A DNA stretch of 64,000 nucleotides from Ferdinandcohnia humi_A (lineage in GTDB: Bacteria; Bacillota; Bacilli; Bacillales; Bacillaceae_L): positions 50,872 to 114,871 of the forward strand of contig JBLKRX010000015.1 in assembly GCA_047608075.1 (NCBI GenBank). The letters run 5' to 3'. Under the pieces are notes generated by a model. That model had not been told where the DNA came from. It did no database searches and was given only the letters and a program-made list of their open reading frames with translations. Shown here one piece after another: positions 45,458 to 55,045 of this stretch (positions within the stretch are counted from its first letter, which is position 1; every line of letters begins with the position of its first letter). Made by a program: the position numbers and the translations under genes.

Positions 45458-45838
45458 CTATTTCTGGTTGTTTTCATCATCTAACAACTTACGAATATGT
45501 TTAACTTTTGATTCGGCTCTAATTAAATCAGTCGAACCTATATGCAAAATAGCTGCGGAAGACACCCCGTTAACTCTGATTGTACCAACTTTGATTACGG
45601 GATTTAGGTGGTGTATTTTTGTATTTACCGTTTCATCGATTGTTATTCTCGGCAGTTTTCTTGAAAAGATAGGATATGCCGAGAAGTCTCCTTCATTGGT
45701 AAAAAAAAGTGGTACCTCTCTTTGTACGGCAAGTGCTTGTGATACGGGTGTAATCTTTTTGGAATCCCCAACTTCAAAGATTCCGCTAAAGGAAAGTGCA
45801 GTGAGTTTAATAAAGTCCACAACAGATATTCGTTTCAT
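45458..45838 (-). CDS. gerPE: Spore germination protein GerPE
   Basis: This 126-aa member of the gerP set starts MKRISVVDFIKLTALSFSGIFEVGDS, has the glycine-rich beta-type FEVGDSKKITPVSQALAVQRE block, and ends VNGVSSAAILHIGSTDLIRAESKVKHIR, the IHIGS-like element shared with GerPB and GerPD. It starts 6 bp behind the gerPD stop. Confidence 0.92.
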   Translation of the reverse strand: MKRISVVDFIKLTALSFSGIFEVGDSKKITPVSQALAVQREVPLFFTNEGDFSAYPIFSRKLPRITIDETVNTKIHHLNPVIKVGTIRVNGVSSAAILHIGSTDLIRAESKVKHIRKLLDDENNQK

Positions 45839-45844
45839 TACTAT

Positions 45845-46024
45845 CTATCCTTGAGGAGCTAGTGGGACATAAGGTCCAATGATTAACGATTCAGGTGGTG
45901 TATCAAATGCGGATGCCAATGAAATGGTGTTTGCATCGCCAACAATAAAAACAGATGATGTAGAGACACCTACAACATCAATTTTTCCAACATGTATCTC
46001 CTTGTTAACAACAGTAAAATTCAT
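45845..46024 (-). CDS. gerPD: Spore germination protein GerPD
   Basis: A 59-aa gene, easily missed for its length, lies between gerPC and gerPE. Translated from ATG 46024 it starts MNFTVVNKEIHVGKIDVVGV and ends SLIIGPYVPLAPQG, with STSSVFIVGDANTIS in between, matching the GerPD pattern. Its ATG overlaps the gerPC stop (ATGA). It completes the hexacistronic operon. Confidence 0.92.
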   Translation of the reverse strand: MNFTVVNKEIHVGKIDVVGVSTSSVFIVGDANTISLASAFDTPPESLIIGPYVPLAPQG

Positions 46025-46647
46025 GATTTTTTCCCTTCCTTTACACTATTAGGTAGGTTTGCAAGATAAGCTGTAACTGTATTTTGAATATCATTTTTTA
46101 ATTTATATACAATAGTCTGGTAGATTTCACTCTCTCTGGATGGATCATGAAGATCATTATGGTGTTGCTCAAGATAATATACAATTCTGTCATTTATTTG
46201 CTTTCGTATGTCTTCTACGATAAATTCTATATGACCTTCTTCAATTGAGGTTCTTCGCTGAGTGAGTATTGATTGGATGTGTGACGGACATTCGTTTGTT
46301 AAATAGTCGTCCATATGATCTTGTATCTCATCAATTAACTGTTTATGAACATGTCGTATATCGGGAATATTCATCTTACCTTGTGAGACAGCGAAATCTT
46401 CAATTTGTTCGCTATTCAAAGGGTTTAGACCGATATTTAATGTACCTTCAAGTGTCTCTACCTTTAATTGATCAAATTTATATTCAATCCTTTCAATTTG
46501 GGTGGTTGGTCTATTTTTTAATTCGTTGACTTCATGTTGCATTTGTTGGAGCAGCTGTTCTACTCGAGCAATTCGTTGATCTTGTTGTTCAATGTATTGA
46601 TGGAGACAACGAACATATGTGGAAATATCATAATAATGCGAGTACAA
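46021..46647 (-). CDS. gerPC: Spore germination protein GerPC
   Basis: GerPC is the largest gerP product, 208 aa. The N-terminus (MYSHYYDISTYVRCLHQYIE) leads into a coiled-coil stretch (RIARVEQLLQQMQHEVNELK), followed by a conserved IEYKFDQLKVETLEGTLNIGLNP segment and a charged C-terminal half. The start is probably TTG 46647, 9 nt after AGGAAAGG, which gives the usual MY start; GTG 46656 abuts that site. Confidence 0.9.
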   Translation of the reverse strand: MYSHYYDISTYVRCLHQYIEQQDQRIARVEQLLQQMQHEVNELKNRPTTQIERIEYKFDQLKVETLEGTLNIGLNPLNSEQIEDFAVSQGKMNIPDIRHVHKQLIDEIQDHMDDYLTNECPSHIQSILTQRRTSIEEGHIEFIVEDIRKQINDRIVYYLEQHHNDLHDPSRESEIYQTIVYKLKNDIQNTVTAYLANLPNSVKEGKKS

Positions 46648-46715
46648 GGTATTCACCCTTTCCTAAACGCTGATGTACTACATTATGCGTATTCAATGAA
46701 ATGGGTGAATGCCTA

Positions 46716-46931
46716 TCATGAAGTTGGTGAAGTTAAGGGAACAGCTGGTGATTCCAATGTGGAAGATGTATCACTTATTTCTGGAGCAGGTTCAGTAAAC
46801 CCCCCAGTGTTATACAGATGAGAGGAAGGCTTAATTAATCCGGCACTTCCGATTTGTAACACAGAAGAATTACTAACACTCCCCACTCTCAATGTTTGGA
46901 TACAAATTGTTTGGTTAATATAAAAATTCAA
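46716..46931 (-). CDS. gerPB: Spore germination protein GerPB
   Basis: This 71-aa product starts MNFYINQTICIQTLRVGSVSN with SSVLQIGSAGLIKP, the GerPB hallmark, followed by a Pro/Ser/Thr-rich tail. It starts 12 bp behind gerPA with AAGGGGGTACTCAC upstream. Confidence 0.92.
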   Translation of the reverse strand: MNFYINQTICIQTLRVGSVSNSSVLQIGSAGLIKPSSHLYNTGGFTEPAPEISDTSSTLESPAVPLTSPTS

Positions 46932-46943
46932 GTGAGTACCCCC

Positions 46944-47165
46944 TTACGCATTTCCGATAACGACTGAGTCGATTTTGTCTGTATCATACGTAGTTGTTAC
47001 ACTATGATTATTATAGATTCGTAGCCCATCGCCTGTATTAAATGAGCCAGCTCCTGCGAATGTTTTGGCATTGCTGTTAGGTGCAATTTGAAAAACATCT
47101 CCAATATTCATGACACTGCTATTTCCAATACTATTTACTTTTATAGCTCCTACAATTGCTGGCAT
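46944..47165 (-). CDS. gerPA: Spore germination protein GerPA
   Basis: This is the first gene of the gerP operon. The 73-aa protein starts MPAIVGAIKVNSIGNSSVMNIGDVF with FAGAGSFNTGDG, a paralogue of GerPF. The ribosome binding site is AAAGGGTG. Upstream (47166-47300) a mother-cell sigma-K promoter is expected; I could not find a confident -35/-10 match by eye. Confidence 0.93.
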   Translation of the reverse strand: MPAIVGAIKVNSIGNSSVMNIGDVFQIAPNSNAKTFAGAGSFNTGDGLRIYNNHSVTTTYDTDKIDSVVIGNA

Positions 47166-47432
47166 AAAAAAACACCCTTTGAAAAACTAATTCAAATAAT
47201 TTTTATAAATACACAAAATGCGCAAGTCCTTTGGCGCCATAGAACTGTGGTCTCCTGTCCTAATTGCCAATCAGACGTTTCTCTATTGTATGTAAAATGC
47301 CTACTTTTTGTGAAATATTAAAGAGCTTCCTTTCAGTGGTTCAAGCTATTTCATTTTCTAAAGAAAAAATTCTAGAGTATCTATAAGCCTTCTTCTATAA
47401 TCAAATTATGAAAAAGAATAGGAGTAGTGGTA

Positions 47433-48629
47433 ATGAATAAAGAACGTTTTACACCAATAACTGCTGCAGAACGTATAACATCTATTGATGTTATACGGGG
47501 TGTTGCTATTTTAGGAATATTTCTTGTCAATATGCCCTCATTTTTCTCACCAATTCTCTACATCGATCCATTGGAGTGGTGGAATGGGGGGCTAAATCAA
47601 TGGACAAACCAGTTCATTGATATATTTGCTCAAGCTAGTTTTTATACTTTGTTCTCCTTTTTATTTGGTTTCGGGATGATAATCTTTAAAGAAAGAGCCG
47701 TATCAAAAGGCTTCTCCTTCTATCCTTTAATTACAAGAAGATTATTGGTTTTATTGCTATTAGGATGTATTCACGCATTTCTCATTTGGCACGGAGATAT
47801 TTTAATATCCTATGCAATTGTCGGAGCAGTTTTCTTGTTATTTCATAAATCAAAACCACTTACATTACTTATATGGGCACTTGTTTTAATTTTCATCCCA
47901 AATTTATTGTTAGGAGGGCTTATGCTCCTTGCTGTCATGTTTGAACCTGAGCTAGGCGCGTATCCGTATGATGAAGAGCTTGCTTTCCAATCTACTGAGA
48001 TTTATTCTTCTGGAAGCTTTATTGAAATTACGCTACAACGGATCCAGGATTGGTACTACGTAAATAGCCTAGAAAATTTGTTTTTTCTCGTTTTATCTTT
48101 ATTACCAATGTTTTTATTAGGTGCATTTATTGCAAAAACGAAATGGTTCGAAAAAAGCGATTTACACCTTAAAAAAGTAAAAATCCTTTGGGTGATTTCT
48201 TTCGTGATAGGCGTTCCATTAAAGCTACTTCCATACTATACAGAAAAGAATATAGCGATGGAGTTTTTACAGGATTCAATAGGTGGACCAGGGACAGCCA
48301 TTTTTTACGCAACTACAATAGTATTACTAATGCGACTACCAATTTGGCAAAAGCTTTTCGCGCCATTTTCGTTTGTAGGAAGATTATCGTTAAGTAATTA
48401 CTTGTTACAGTCAGTTGTTTGTACGACCATATTTTATGGGTATGGGTTTGGATTGTATGGGAAAATTGAGCCTATAACCGGTTTCCTGATGACAATTGTG
48501 ATTTTTATAATTCAAATTGTACTTAGTCAGCTTTGGCTGAAAAAATTTAGATATGGGCCAGTTGAGTGGGTTTGGAGAACGTTAACCTATGGGCAAAAGG
48601 TAGAAATAGGTAAAAAGGTCATTCGCTAA
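47433..48629 (+). CDS. DUF418-family membrane protein
   Basis: This 398-aa polytopic membrane protein starts with the family motif RITSIDVIRGVAILGIFLVNMPSF, has LLFGFGMI and ITRRLLVLLLLGCIHAFLIWHGDIL in the middle, and the C-terminal DUF418 domain with VGRLSLSNYLLQSVVCTTIFYGYGFGLYG and GPVEWVWRTLTYG. Function is unknown; related to YeiB and acyltransferase-3-like proteins. ATG 47433 follows AGGAGTAGTGG. It is inserted between gerPA and the Spo0E-like gene. Confidence 0.88.
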   Translation: MNKERFTPITAAERITSIDVIRGVAILGIFLVNMPSFFSPILYIDPLEWWNGGLNQWTNQFIDIFAQASFYTLFSFLFGFGMIIFKERAVSKGFSFYPLITRRLLVLLLLGCIHAFLIWHGDILISYAIVGAVFLLFHKSKPLTLLIWALVLIFIPNLLLGGLMLLAVMFEPELGAYPYDEELAFQSTEIYSSGSFIEITLQRIQDWYYVNSLENLFFLVLSLLPMFLLGAFIAKTKWFEKSDLHLKKVKILWVISFVIGVPLKLLPYYTEKNIAMEFLQDSIGGPGTAIFYATTIVLLMRLPIWQKLFAPFSFVGRLSLSNYLLQSVVCTTIFYGYGFGLYGKIEPITGFLMTIVIFIIQIVLSQLWLKKFRYGPVEWVWRTLTYGQKVEIGKKVIR

Positions 48630-48645
48630 ATGCGAATGACCTTTT
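48613..48645. terminator. Bidirectional terminator, DUF418 / Spo0E-like
   Basis: A perfect 14-bp stem (AAAAGGTCATTCGC and complement) with a TAAAT loop serves both convergent genes. The stop codon of the DUF418 gene forms the loop. Confidence 0.88.
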
Positions 48646-48811
48646 AATTTACCATGTTTAATTTCTTCTCTTTAGACTTTTGGTGAATGTTCAATAGATG
48701 ATCAAGTTCTTGACTGCACTTTACTGTCTCTCTTGCAGTAAAGCCATGCCGATTGGCTAGGGCAATCATTTTTCGGCGCTTCAATTCAATTACAATCTTC
48801 AACAAGAACAT
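48644..48811 (-). CDS. Spo0E-like aspartyl-phosphate phosphatase
   Basis: This 55-aa protein has the Spo0E signature SQELDHLL, preceded by a helix IELKRRKMIALANRHGFTARETVKC. Spo0E-family phosphatases dephosphorylate Spo0A~P and delay sporulation. Position next to gerP and yisK corresponds to B. subtilis yisI. ATG 48811 follows ATGGAGAA; a 12-residue in-frame extension has no site. Confidence 0.9.
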   Translation of the reverse strand: MFLLKIVIELKRRKMIALANRHGFTARETVKCSQELDHLLNIHQKSKEKKLNMVN

Positions 48812-49138
48812 TTTCAATTCTCCATTTTTTGTAACATTTTTAACCAAAATGAATATTCAATAGTTGTGAAGAAGCGGTTTGTACTACTATTATACCTATA
48901 TGAAAAAAGAATAAAACACGTTCGCTAAAACAAGCTAAAATGTTACAAATATAAACAAAATTCTACATATATATTTCTATAGTAAACATTATAATCATAT
49001 TTTTTAGGTAGATAGTCTGATATTTTCGTCAAACTAAAGTCCTTAAAAATGTTACTATTTGTAGATTTGAATATTTTAGAGTCTACAAAGAAGGATTCCC
49101 TATTTAATGCGATGAATATAATAGGTGAGGTGAATGAA
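48812..49138. other. Intergenic region between the Spo0E-like gene and yisK
   Basis: About 330 bp, very AT-rich, presumably divergent promoters. No RNA, hairpin or coding signal is recognised. An open frame from 49049 is only an upstream extension of yisK without a ribosome binding site. Confidence 0.45.
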
Positions 49139-50044
49139 ATGAGATTTGTAACTGCGAAAAAAGAGGATAGAATATTTGTTGGAATCGTAGATGAGAAGCT
49201 GTCTAAAGTGATTGATATACAGCTTGCCGAAGAAGCAAAAAACGGAATGGGGACTTTCCCATCAAGTTTAATTGAATGTATCGAATGTGGTGACGATTTT
49301 TTACAAAAAGCAACTGAAATAGAAGAGTGGGCATTTGCTACTAACAGTCATAAATATATTTACCATGAAAATGAAGTAGAACTACTTGCTCCAATTCCAC
49401 GACCTAGCAAAAACATTTTTTGTGTAGGAAAAAACTACGCAGAACATGCGATTGAATTAGGGAGTGTTGAAGATATTCCTGAACATATAATGATGTTTAC
49501 TAAAGCACCTACAACTGTAGTAGGGCCAAACAATATTGTGTTAAAGCACGAACATGTGACTACTCAACTTGACTATGAAGGGGAACTTGCTGTCATTATA
49601 GGTAAAGAGGGCAGAAGTATTTCAGAGGTAGAGGCTTTTGATTACGTGTTCGGTTATACGATACTAAACGATATCACGGCTAGGGATCTACAAAACCGTC
49701 ATAAACAATTTTTCTTAGGGAAAAGCCTAGATACGACATGCCCAATGGGCCCATATATCGCACACAAGTCAGTCATTCCTAACCATAATAACCTACAAAT
49801 TGTAACAAAGGTAAATGATGAAATCAGGCAAAATGGAAATACGTCGCAATTCATTTTTCCGATAGAAACTATTATCTCAGTAATCTCACAAGGGATGACA
49901 CTGGAACCTGGTGATATTATTGCAACTGGCACTCCAGCTGGAGTAGGAAAAGGCTTCAAGCCTCCACGATTCCTTAAAGGCGGAGATGTAATTGAAATCA
50001 CTATTGATTGTTTAGGAACATTAAGAAATACGATTGAAGATTGA
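49139..50044 (+). CDS. yisK: Fumarylacetoacetate-hydrolase-family protein YisK
   Basis: This 301-aa FAH-superfamily protein has the catalytic-domain motifs IFCVGKNYAEHA, LDYEGELAVIIGKEGR with the metal-binding Glu residues, GYTILNDITARDLQ and ATGTPAGVGKG. Members hydrolyse or decarboxylate oxaloacetate or acylpyruvates. B. subtilis YisK has the same length and location. ATG 49139 follows AGGTGAGG. A terminator follows at 50058. Confidence 0.9.
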   Translation: MRFVTAKKEDRIFVGIVDEKLSKVIDIQLAEEAKNGMGTFPSSLIECIECGDDFLQKATEIEEWAFATNSHKYIYHENEVELLAPIPRPSKNIFCVGKNYAEHAIELGSVEDIPEHIMMFTKAPTTVVGPNNIVLKHEHVTTQLDYEGELAVIIGKEGRSISEVEAFDYVFGYTILNDITARDLQNRHKQFFLGKSLDTTCPMGPYIAHKSVIPNHNNLQIVTKVNDEIRQNGNTSQFIFPIETIISVISQGMTLEPGDIIATGTPAGVGKGFKPPRFLKGGDVIEITIDCLGTLRNTIED

Positions 50045-50057
50045 GGAAGAAAATACT

Positions 50058-50097
50058 GTAGCCCACGGTCCAAGTGTGAACATTGGGCTACTTTTTT
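50058..50097 (+). terminator. Terminator after yisK
   Basis: GTAGCCCA pairs with TGGGCTAC across an 18-nt loop and is followed by six T residues. Confidence 0.82.
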
Positions 50098-50238
50098 AAG
50101 AATGGGACGTGAAAAATTCAGTAATAAAACATAAATTAAACAATAAATCGTTATTTTTACCAACATACGGTTGTTAGTAAAAAATCCAGCGGCGATATTA
50201 AACTACGCACTCTTCTTTCCAGTACCTTGGGAGCTCTA

Positions 50239-51429
50239 TTATGATAAAACTTTTTTCACCTTCTCAATCGCCCAGTCGAGATCCTCGTTTGAAATAACAA
50301 GTGGGGGAGCAAAACGAATGACAGTGTCATGTGTTTCCTTACAGAGCAAGCCTTCCTCTTTGAGCTTTTCACAATACGGGCGGGCTTCTTCCGTTAATTC
50401 AACCCCGATAAAAAGGCCACGTCCACGAACTTCTTTAATAGTTGGATTTGTAATTTCTTTCAGTTTTCGCTTCATATATTCACCAAGCTCTAGCGAACGG
50501 TCAGCAAGTTTCTCATCTAAAAGTACATCAATAGAAGCAATTGAAACGGCGCATGCTAGTGGATTTCCACCAAAGGTTGAGCCATGTGAACCCGGATTGA
50601 ACACTCCTAAAATATCTTTATTTGCTGCAACGCAAGAGATTGGAAAGACACCACCACCAAGAGCCTTTCCGAGGATATACATATCAGGAACAACATTCTC
50701 CCACTCACAAGCAAACATTTTTCCTGACCGAGCCAAGCCGGCTTGGATCTCGTCTGCTATATATAATACCTGATTATCTTTACAAACTTGATACGCTTCA
50801 GATAAGAATCCATCCCTTGGAATTTTAATCCCAGCCTCACCTTGGATTGGTTCAAAAATCAATCCTGCAGTATTAGGAGTAATGGCTGATTTCAATGCAT
50901 CAATGTCACCATAAGGGATGATTTTAATCCCTGGGAGCATAGGTCCGAACCCGCGTTTATATTCATCACTAGACGACATGGATACAGCAGTCATGGTTCG
51001 ACCGTGAAAATTATCCTCACAGACGATAATTTCGGCTTGATTGTCAGTAACCCCTTTGACATCATAAGCCCACCGACGTGCTGCCTTAAATGCTGTTTCT
51101 ACTGCTTCTGCCCCTGTGTTCATTGGTAGGACCATGTCCTTACCTGTTAATTTTGCAACCTTTTCATACCATGGTCCTAGCTGGTCATTATGGAATGCTC
51201 GGGAGGTAAGAGTAATTTTATCAGCTTGGTCCTTTAATGCTTGAATAATTTTTGGATGGCGATGACCTTGGTTTACAGCCGAATACGCACTAAGCATATC
51301 CATATACTTGTTTCCCTCTGGATCTTCAACCCAAACGCCTTCCGCTTTAGAAATGACAATTGGCAACGGGTGATAATTATGCGCACCGTATTTTTCTGTT
51401 AATGATATAAGTTCTTCTGATTTACTCAA
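50239..51429 (-). CDS. rocD: Ornithine aminotransferase
   Basis: RocD is a PLP-dependent enzyme converting ornithine plus 2-oxoglutarate to glutamate semialdehyde and glutamate in arginine catabolism. The 396-aa sequence has EKYGAHNYHPLPIVIS and GQRHP-like AVNQGHRHPKI, NTGAEAVETAFKAAR, the EPIQGEAGI and DEIQAGLARSGK loop, and the PLP Lys in ILGKALGGGVFP. The likely start is TTG 51429, 6 nt after GGAGGAG; the longer frame from 51486 precedes that site. It lies alone between yisK and yisL, away from other roc genes. A near-palindrome CTTAATT-TG-AATTAAG lies at 51493-51508 upstream; no -24/-12 sigma-L promoter was recognised. Confidence 0.94.
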   Translation of the reverse strand: MSKSEELISLTEKYGAHNYHPLPIVISKAEGVWVEDPEGNKYMDMLSAYSAVNQGHRHPKIIQALKDQADKITLTSRAFHNDQLGPWYEKVAKLTGKDMVLPMNTGAEAVETAFKAARRWAYDVKGVTDNQAEIIVCEDNFHGRTMTAVSMSSSDEYKRGFGPMLPGIKIIPYGDIDALKSAITPNTAGLIFEPIQGEAGIKIPRDGFLSEAYQVCKDNQVLYIADEIQAGLARSGKMFACEWENVVPDMYILGKALGGGVFPISCVAANKDILGVFNPGSHGSTFGGNPLACAVSIASIDVLLDEKLADRSLELGEYMKRKLKEITNPTIKEVRGRGLFIGVELTEEARPYCEKLKEEGLLCKETHDTVIRFAPPLVISNEDLDWAIEKVKKVLS

Positions 51430-51642
51430 TTCAATCTCCTCCGATAAAAGTAGATTAGCAATGGAAACATTTCCTTTTTTCCACATGTTCGTCTTAATTT
51501 GAATTAAGCTTATTTTTAATATTCACAAAGTAGACACAAAACCGCCTGGACAAAGGTAAACAATATATAGATGTTTTTTATTTTTCCTTGAAACATGCTA
51601 TTATAGTCAAAGAATGAAAAAATGAATAAAGGAGGAAAAATA

Positions 51643-52011
51643 ATGTCAGTAAATACACATGCTCATATTACTTCTTGGGTAATTGCCATTATTCTTTTTG
51701 TTGTTGCAGCTACAATCTTAAATAAAGCAGGAAAAGAAAAATCTCAAAAAATTGTAAAAATGATTCTTCGCTTATTCTATTTATTTGTTTTAGTAACGGG
51801 TGCGTTACTATTATTTGGTGGAGTCGAGATTAACGGTGAGTACATAGGGAAGGCTGTACTAGGATTGCTAGTAATTGGCTTTATGGAAATGATTTTAGCT
51901 CGTGGAGCTAAGGGAAAACCGAACGGAGTCTTTTGGGCTTTATTAATAGTTTTTATAATTTTAACCATTGCATTAGGTATGCGTTTACCACTTGGAATCT
52001 GGGCTGCCTAA
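51643..52011 (+). CDS. yisL: UPF0344 membrane protein YisL
   Basis: This 122-aa protein has four hydrophobic segments (HITSWVIAIILFVVAATIL, LFYLFVLVTGALLLFGG, AVLGLLVIGFMEMILA and WALLIVFIILTIALGM), the UPF0344 pattern. Function is unknown. ATG 51643 follows AAAGGAGG. Location downstream of yisK matches B. subtilis, apart from the rocD insertion. Confidence 0.88.
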   Translation: MSVNTHAHITSWVIAIILFVVAATILNKAGKEKSQKIVKMILRLFYLFVLVTGALLLFGGVEINGEYIGKAVLGLLVIGFMEMILARGAKGKPNGVFWALLIVFIILTIALGMRLPLGIWAA

Positions 52012-52019
52012 TTTATTTC

Positions 52020-52048
52020 AAAAAGCTACCATAATTGGTGGCTTTTTT
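52020..52048 (+). terminator. Terminator after yisL
   Basis: AAAAAGCTACCA pairs with TGGTGGCTTTTT (one G-T pair) around TAAT, with further T residues. Confidence 0.82.
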
Positions 52049-52138
52049 TATTTTTCTGTGTCTTTCGACATAGAATTATGCTATCTTTAGTTGTAGAAAT
52101 ACATACTTCATGAGTTGAAAAAGAGTGGTGAACCATGC

Positions 52139-55042
52139 TTGAGAACGCATAGCTTAATTTGCAATCAATTCAATGAGATCGATACATTTGTTGAGCAACA
52201 CCATCTTGCTGACGAAAAAAATGTTCTTGTTCAAATATATTGTGGAAAAATAGATAACTCATTCATCACAGAACTACTTGAAAAAATTGAAGGATTATTG
52301 CCTCATGCACAGATTATTGGTACTACAACAGACGGTGAAATGATTAACGGGACCATCCTAACAGATACAGTCGTAATTTCGTGCACCGTTTTCTCATCCA
52401 CACGGCTAACTTCTACCATTCTAACACTTGATGACTACAGCTCTAGCTTTGAGTTAGGGGCCACACTAATGAAAAAGATCGTTCAAAATGATACAGTGGC
52501 TGTTATCATGTTTGCGAATGGGTTGGATATGGCTGTAGAGGACTTTGTAGATGGAGTTAATACATATAAAACAAATGCTAAGATTACAGGCGCCTTCGCT
52601 GGTGATAATGGGGCATTCCAAAAATCATATGTGTTTTCAAATAAGCAGATTGTAAGTAATGGTGTAGTTGCTGTAGCTCTTTCCAACGAAAATCTACATG
52701 TTCATACAGTTAGTAACTATGACTGGAAAGAAACGGGTACTACTTTTAAAATTACGAAGGCTAAAGAAAATCGAATCTATGAAATGAATAATAAACGTCC
52801 GATTTCAATAATGTCACATTATCTTGGTGCAGATTTTACCAAGCAGCTTCCTACATCTGGTCCTCAATTCCCTTTCGTAATAAACAGGGATGGTAAGGAT
52901 ATTTATGTTTATATTACCCACGTGTATCGAGACGGGTCTGTTCTTGTTAGTAGGAGAGTTATTGAAGGAGAAGAGGTTTCTTTCTCTTATGCAAATGTGC
53001 CTTCCATTATTGATAAATCAATTTCGGAGATTAAGAAATTAGCAAAAAAGCCAGTTGAAACAATTATCGCCTTTAATTGTATGGCGAGAAGAAGGTATTT
53101 TCGTTCATATGCAGAACAGGAATTAAAATTACTTGAGCAAATAAGTCCAATTACGGGCTGTTTTTCATACGGTGAGTTTATTACAACTAAGGGCAAATGT
53201 GAATTAGTATCAAACACACTATCCTTTTTAGCACTTTCAGAGAACGAACAAGTTCCATTAGATAGAAACATAGATTACAATATCTCACAATCAGATGAAA
53301 TCAAGGCCCTTATGGCATTGTCAAATTTAATTCACGCATCCTCGAAGGATCGGGAGGACCTATATAAAAATCTAGAGGTTTCTCAACAAAGATATCAATC
53401 CTTGTTCGAACACAATACGGAAGTGGTATATTCGACCGACCTTGAAGGAAGATTTACTAGTGTAAACCCTGCTTTTGAAAAAGCATTAGGTTATACCGAA
53501 GAGGAAGTACTAAATAAAAGTTCATTGATCTATATAAAGGAAAAGGATATTCCTAAGGCGCGTATGCATTTCCAACGTACTTTAAAAGGAAAAGAGCAGT
53601 ACTATGAGCTTGAGTTAATTTCAAAAAGTGGGGAATCCCTGCTATTTTTAATTAAAAATATTCCGATTATCATAAATGGTGAAAAGGTTGGGGTATATGG
53701 GATTGGCCGTAATATTACGGACCAAAGGAGAGCTGAAGAAAAGATCGCCTATTTAGCCTATTTTGATCCAGATACTGGACTTCCGAATAGATTACGTTTT
53801 ACTGAACAGATGGAAGAATTTGTTCAACGAATGTCTAAGAAAAAGAAAAAGCTTGCAATTATGTTTATAGATCTAGACAGATTCAAGCTGATTAATGATA
53901 CTGTTGGACATTATGCAGGAGACACGATTTTAAAGGAACTTGTAAATCGAATGAAGGGTTTGCTTCCACCGAGAACATATCTAGCTAGATTCAGTGGAGA
54001 TAAATTTACGATTCTCTTTACAAAATACGTTGAAATCGTTAATGTTGTAGACTTTGGACAAAAAATCCTTCATGAAATTTCAAAGCCAATTATGTATGAA
54101 GGACAAGAGTTTTTCTTAACAGGTAGTCTTGGAGTAAGTATATATCCTAATGATGGGGTAAAAACTGATCTCCTCCTCAAACATGCTGATACTGCGATGA
54201 ACCTAGCAAAACAGCAAGGTGGAAATAAAATGCAATTTTATTCCACTGAGATGAATGAGCAAGTGTTGTATCAGCTTGAGTTAGAAAGCTATTTGAGAAG
54301 AGCACTTGAAAAAGACGAATTTCATTTGTGTTATCAACCTTTGGTCGATCTTGCAACCGGAGAGATTTATGGTAGTGAGGCACTTATTAGATGGCAGCAT
54401 CCAAAATTGGGGCTGGTGTCGCCTGGGGAATTTATCCCGTTAGCAGAGGAAACTGGGTTAATTCATGATATCGGAAAATGGGTTTTAAAGAGGGCTTGTC
54501 AAGAAAATAAAAAGTGGCAGGATATGGGCTATGGTCATTTGACCATTTCTGTAAACGTATCTGCGAACCAGTTTCAGCAAATTAGCTTCATTGATGAGGT
54601 TAAAGAAGCTCTTAACGAAACAGGTCTTGCACCACAATATTTAACGTTAGAGCTTACAGAAGGAGTAATGCTCAGGAATATATCCCATAGTATTATTGTA
54701 ATGAAAGAGTTACAAAAGCTAGGTGTCAAGGTATCTATTGACGATTTTGGTACAGGATATTCATCTCTAAGCTATTTAAAGGACCTTCCAATTAATACAT
54801 TAAAAATTGACCGGACTTTCATAAATAATCTAAAGGTGAATACCTCTGATATCGCGATTGTCAAAGCGATAATTACGATGGGACATGGGCTGTCTGTAAA
54901 AGTAGTTGCAGAAGGTGTAGAAACGAATGAGCAAATTGCTCTTTTAAAAGAGCTTGAATGCCATTATGCACAAGGATATTATATCAATAAGCCTCTAAAG
55001 AGTGATGACTTTGAAAAGGGCCTCAGGCAATTAAAAATATAA
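52139..55042 (+). CDS. FIST-PAS-GGDEF-EAL signalling protein
   Basis: This cytosolic c-di-GMP signalling protein of about 967 aa has an N-terminal FIST sensor (residues about 25-365, e.g. AQIIGTTTDGEM, FSYGEFIT), which family knowledge links to small-ligand sensing such as amino acids. A PAS domain starts near 417 (SLFEHNTEVVYSTDLEGRF). The GGDEF domain (543-700) has SGDKF in place of GGDEF, so cyclase activity is unlikely. The EAL domain (about 710-960) has SEALIRWQ, NVSANQF, ELTEGVML, DDFGTGYSSL and AEGVET, so phosphodiesterase activity is likely. Start uncertain: TTG 52139 has a weak GTGGTGAA upstream; TTG 52115 has none. It is inserted between yisL and yisN. Confidence 0.9.
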   Translation: MRTHSLICNQFNEIDTFVEQHHLADEKNVLVQIYCGKIDNSFITELLEKIEGLLPHAQIIGTTTDGEMINGTILTDTVVISCTVFSSTRLTSTILTLDDYSSSFELGATLMKKIVQNDTVAVIMFANGLDMAVEDFVDGVNTYKTNAKITGAFAGDNGAFQKSYVFSNKQIVSNGVVAVALSNENLHVHTVSNYDWKETGTTFKITKAKENRIYEMNNKRPISIMSHYLGADFTKQLPTSGPQFPFVINRDGKDIYVYITHVYRDGSVLVSRRVIEGEEVSFSYANVPSIIDKSISEIKKLAKKPVETIIAFNCMARRRYFRSYAEQELKLLEQISPITGCFSYGEFITTKGKCELVSNTLSFLALSENEQVPLDRNIDYNISQSDEIKALMALSNLIHASSKDREDLYKNLEVSQQRYQSLFEHNTEVVYSTDLEGRFTSVNPAFEKALGYTEEEVLNKSSLIYIKEKDIPKARMHFQRTLKGKEQYYELELISKSGESLLFLIKNIPIIINGEKVGVYGIGRNITDQRRAEEKIAYLAYFDPDTGLPNRLRFTEQMEEFVQRMSKKKKKLAIMFIDLDRFKLINDTVGHYAGDTILKELVNRMKGLLPPRTYLARFSGDKFTILFTKYVEIVNVVDFGQKILHEISKPIMYEGQEFFLTGSLGVSIYPNDGVKTDLLLKHADTAMNLAKQQGGNKMQFYSTEMNEQVLYQLELESYLRRALEKDEFHLCYQPLVDLATGEIYGSEALIRWQHPKLGLVSPGEFIPLAEETGLIHDIGKWVLKRACQENKKWQDMGYGHLTISVNVSANQFQQISFIDEVKEALNETGLAPQYLTLELTEGVMLRNISHSIIVMKELQKLGVKVSIDDFGTGYSSLSYLKDLPINTLKIDRTFINNLKVNTSDIAIVKAIITMGHGLSVKVVAEGVETNEQIALLKELECHYAQGYYINKPLKSDDFEKGLRQLKI

Positions 55043-55045
55043 ATA

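Noticed and set aside
46534..46821. Plus-strand open frames across gerPC and gerPB
   Set aside because: They are antisense shadows of clearly recognised gerP genes.
50150..50190. Hairpin behind rocD as a terminator
   Set aside because: The inverted repeat has mismatches and is followed by A-rich rather than T-rich sequence on the relevant strand.
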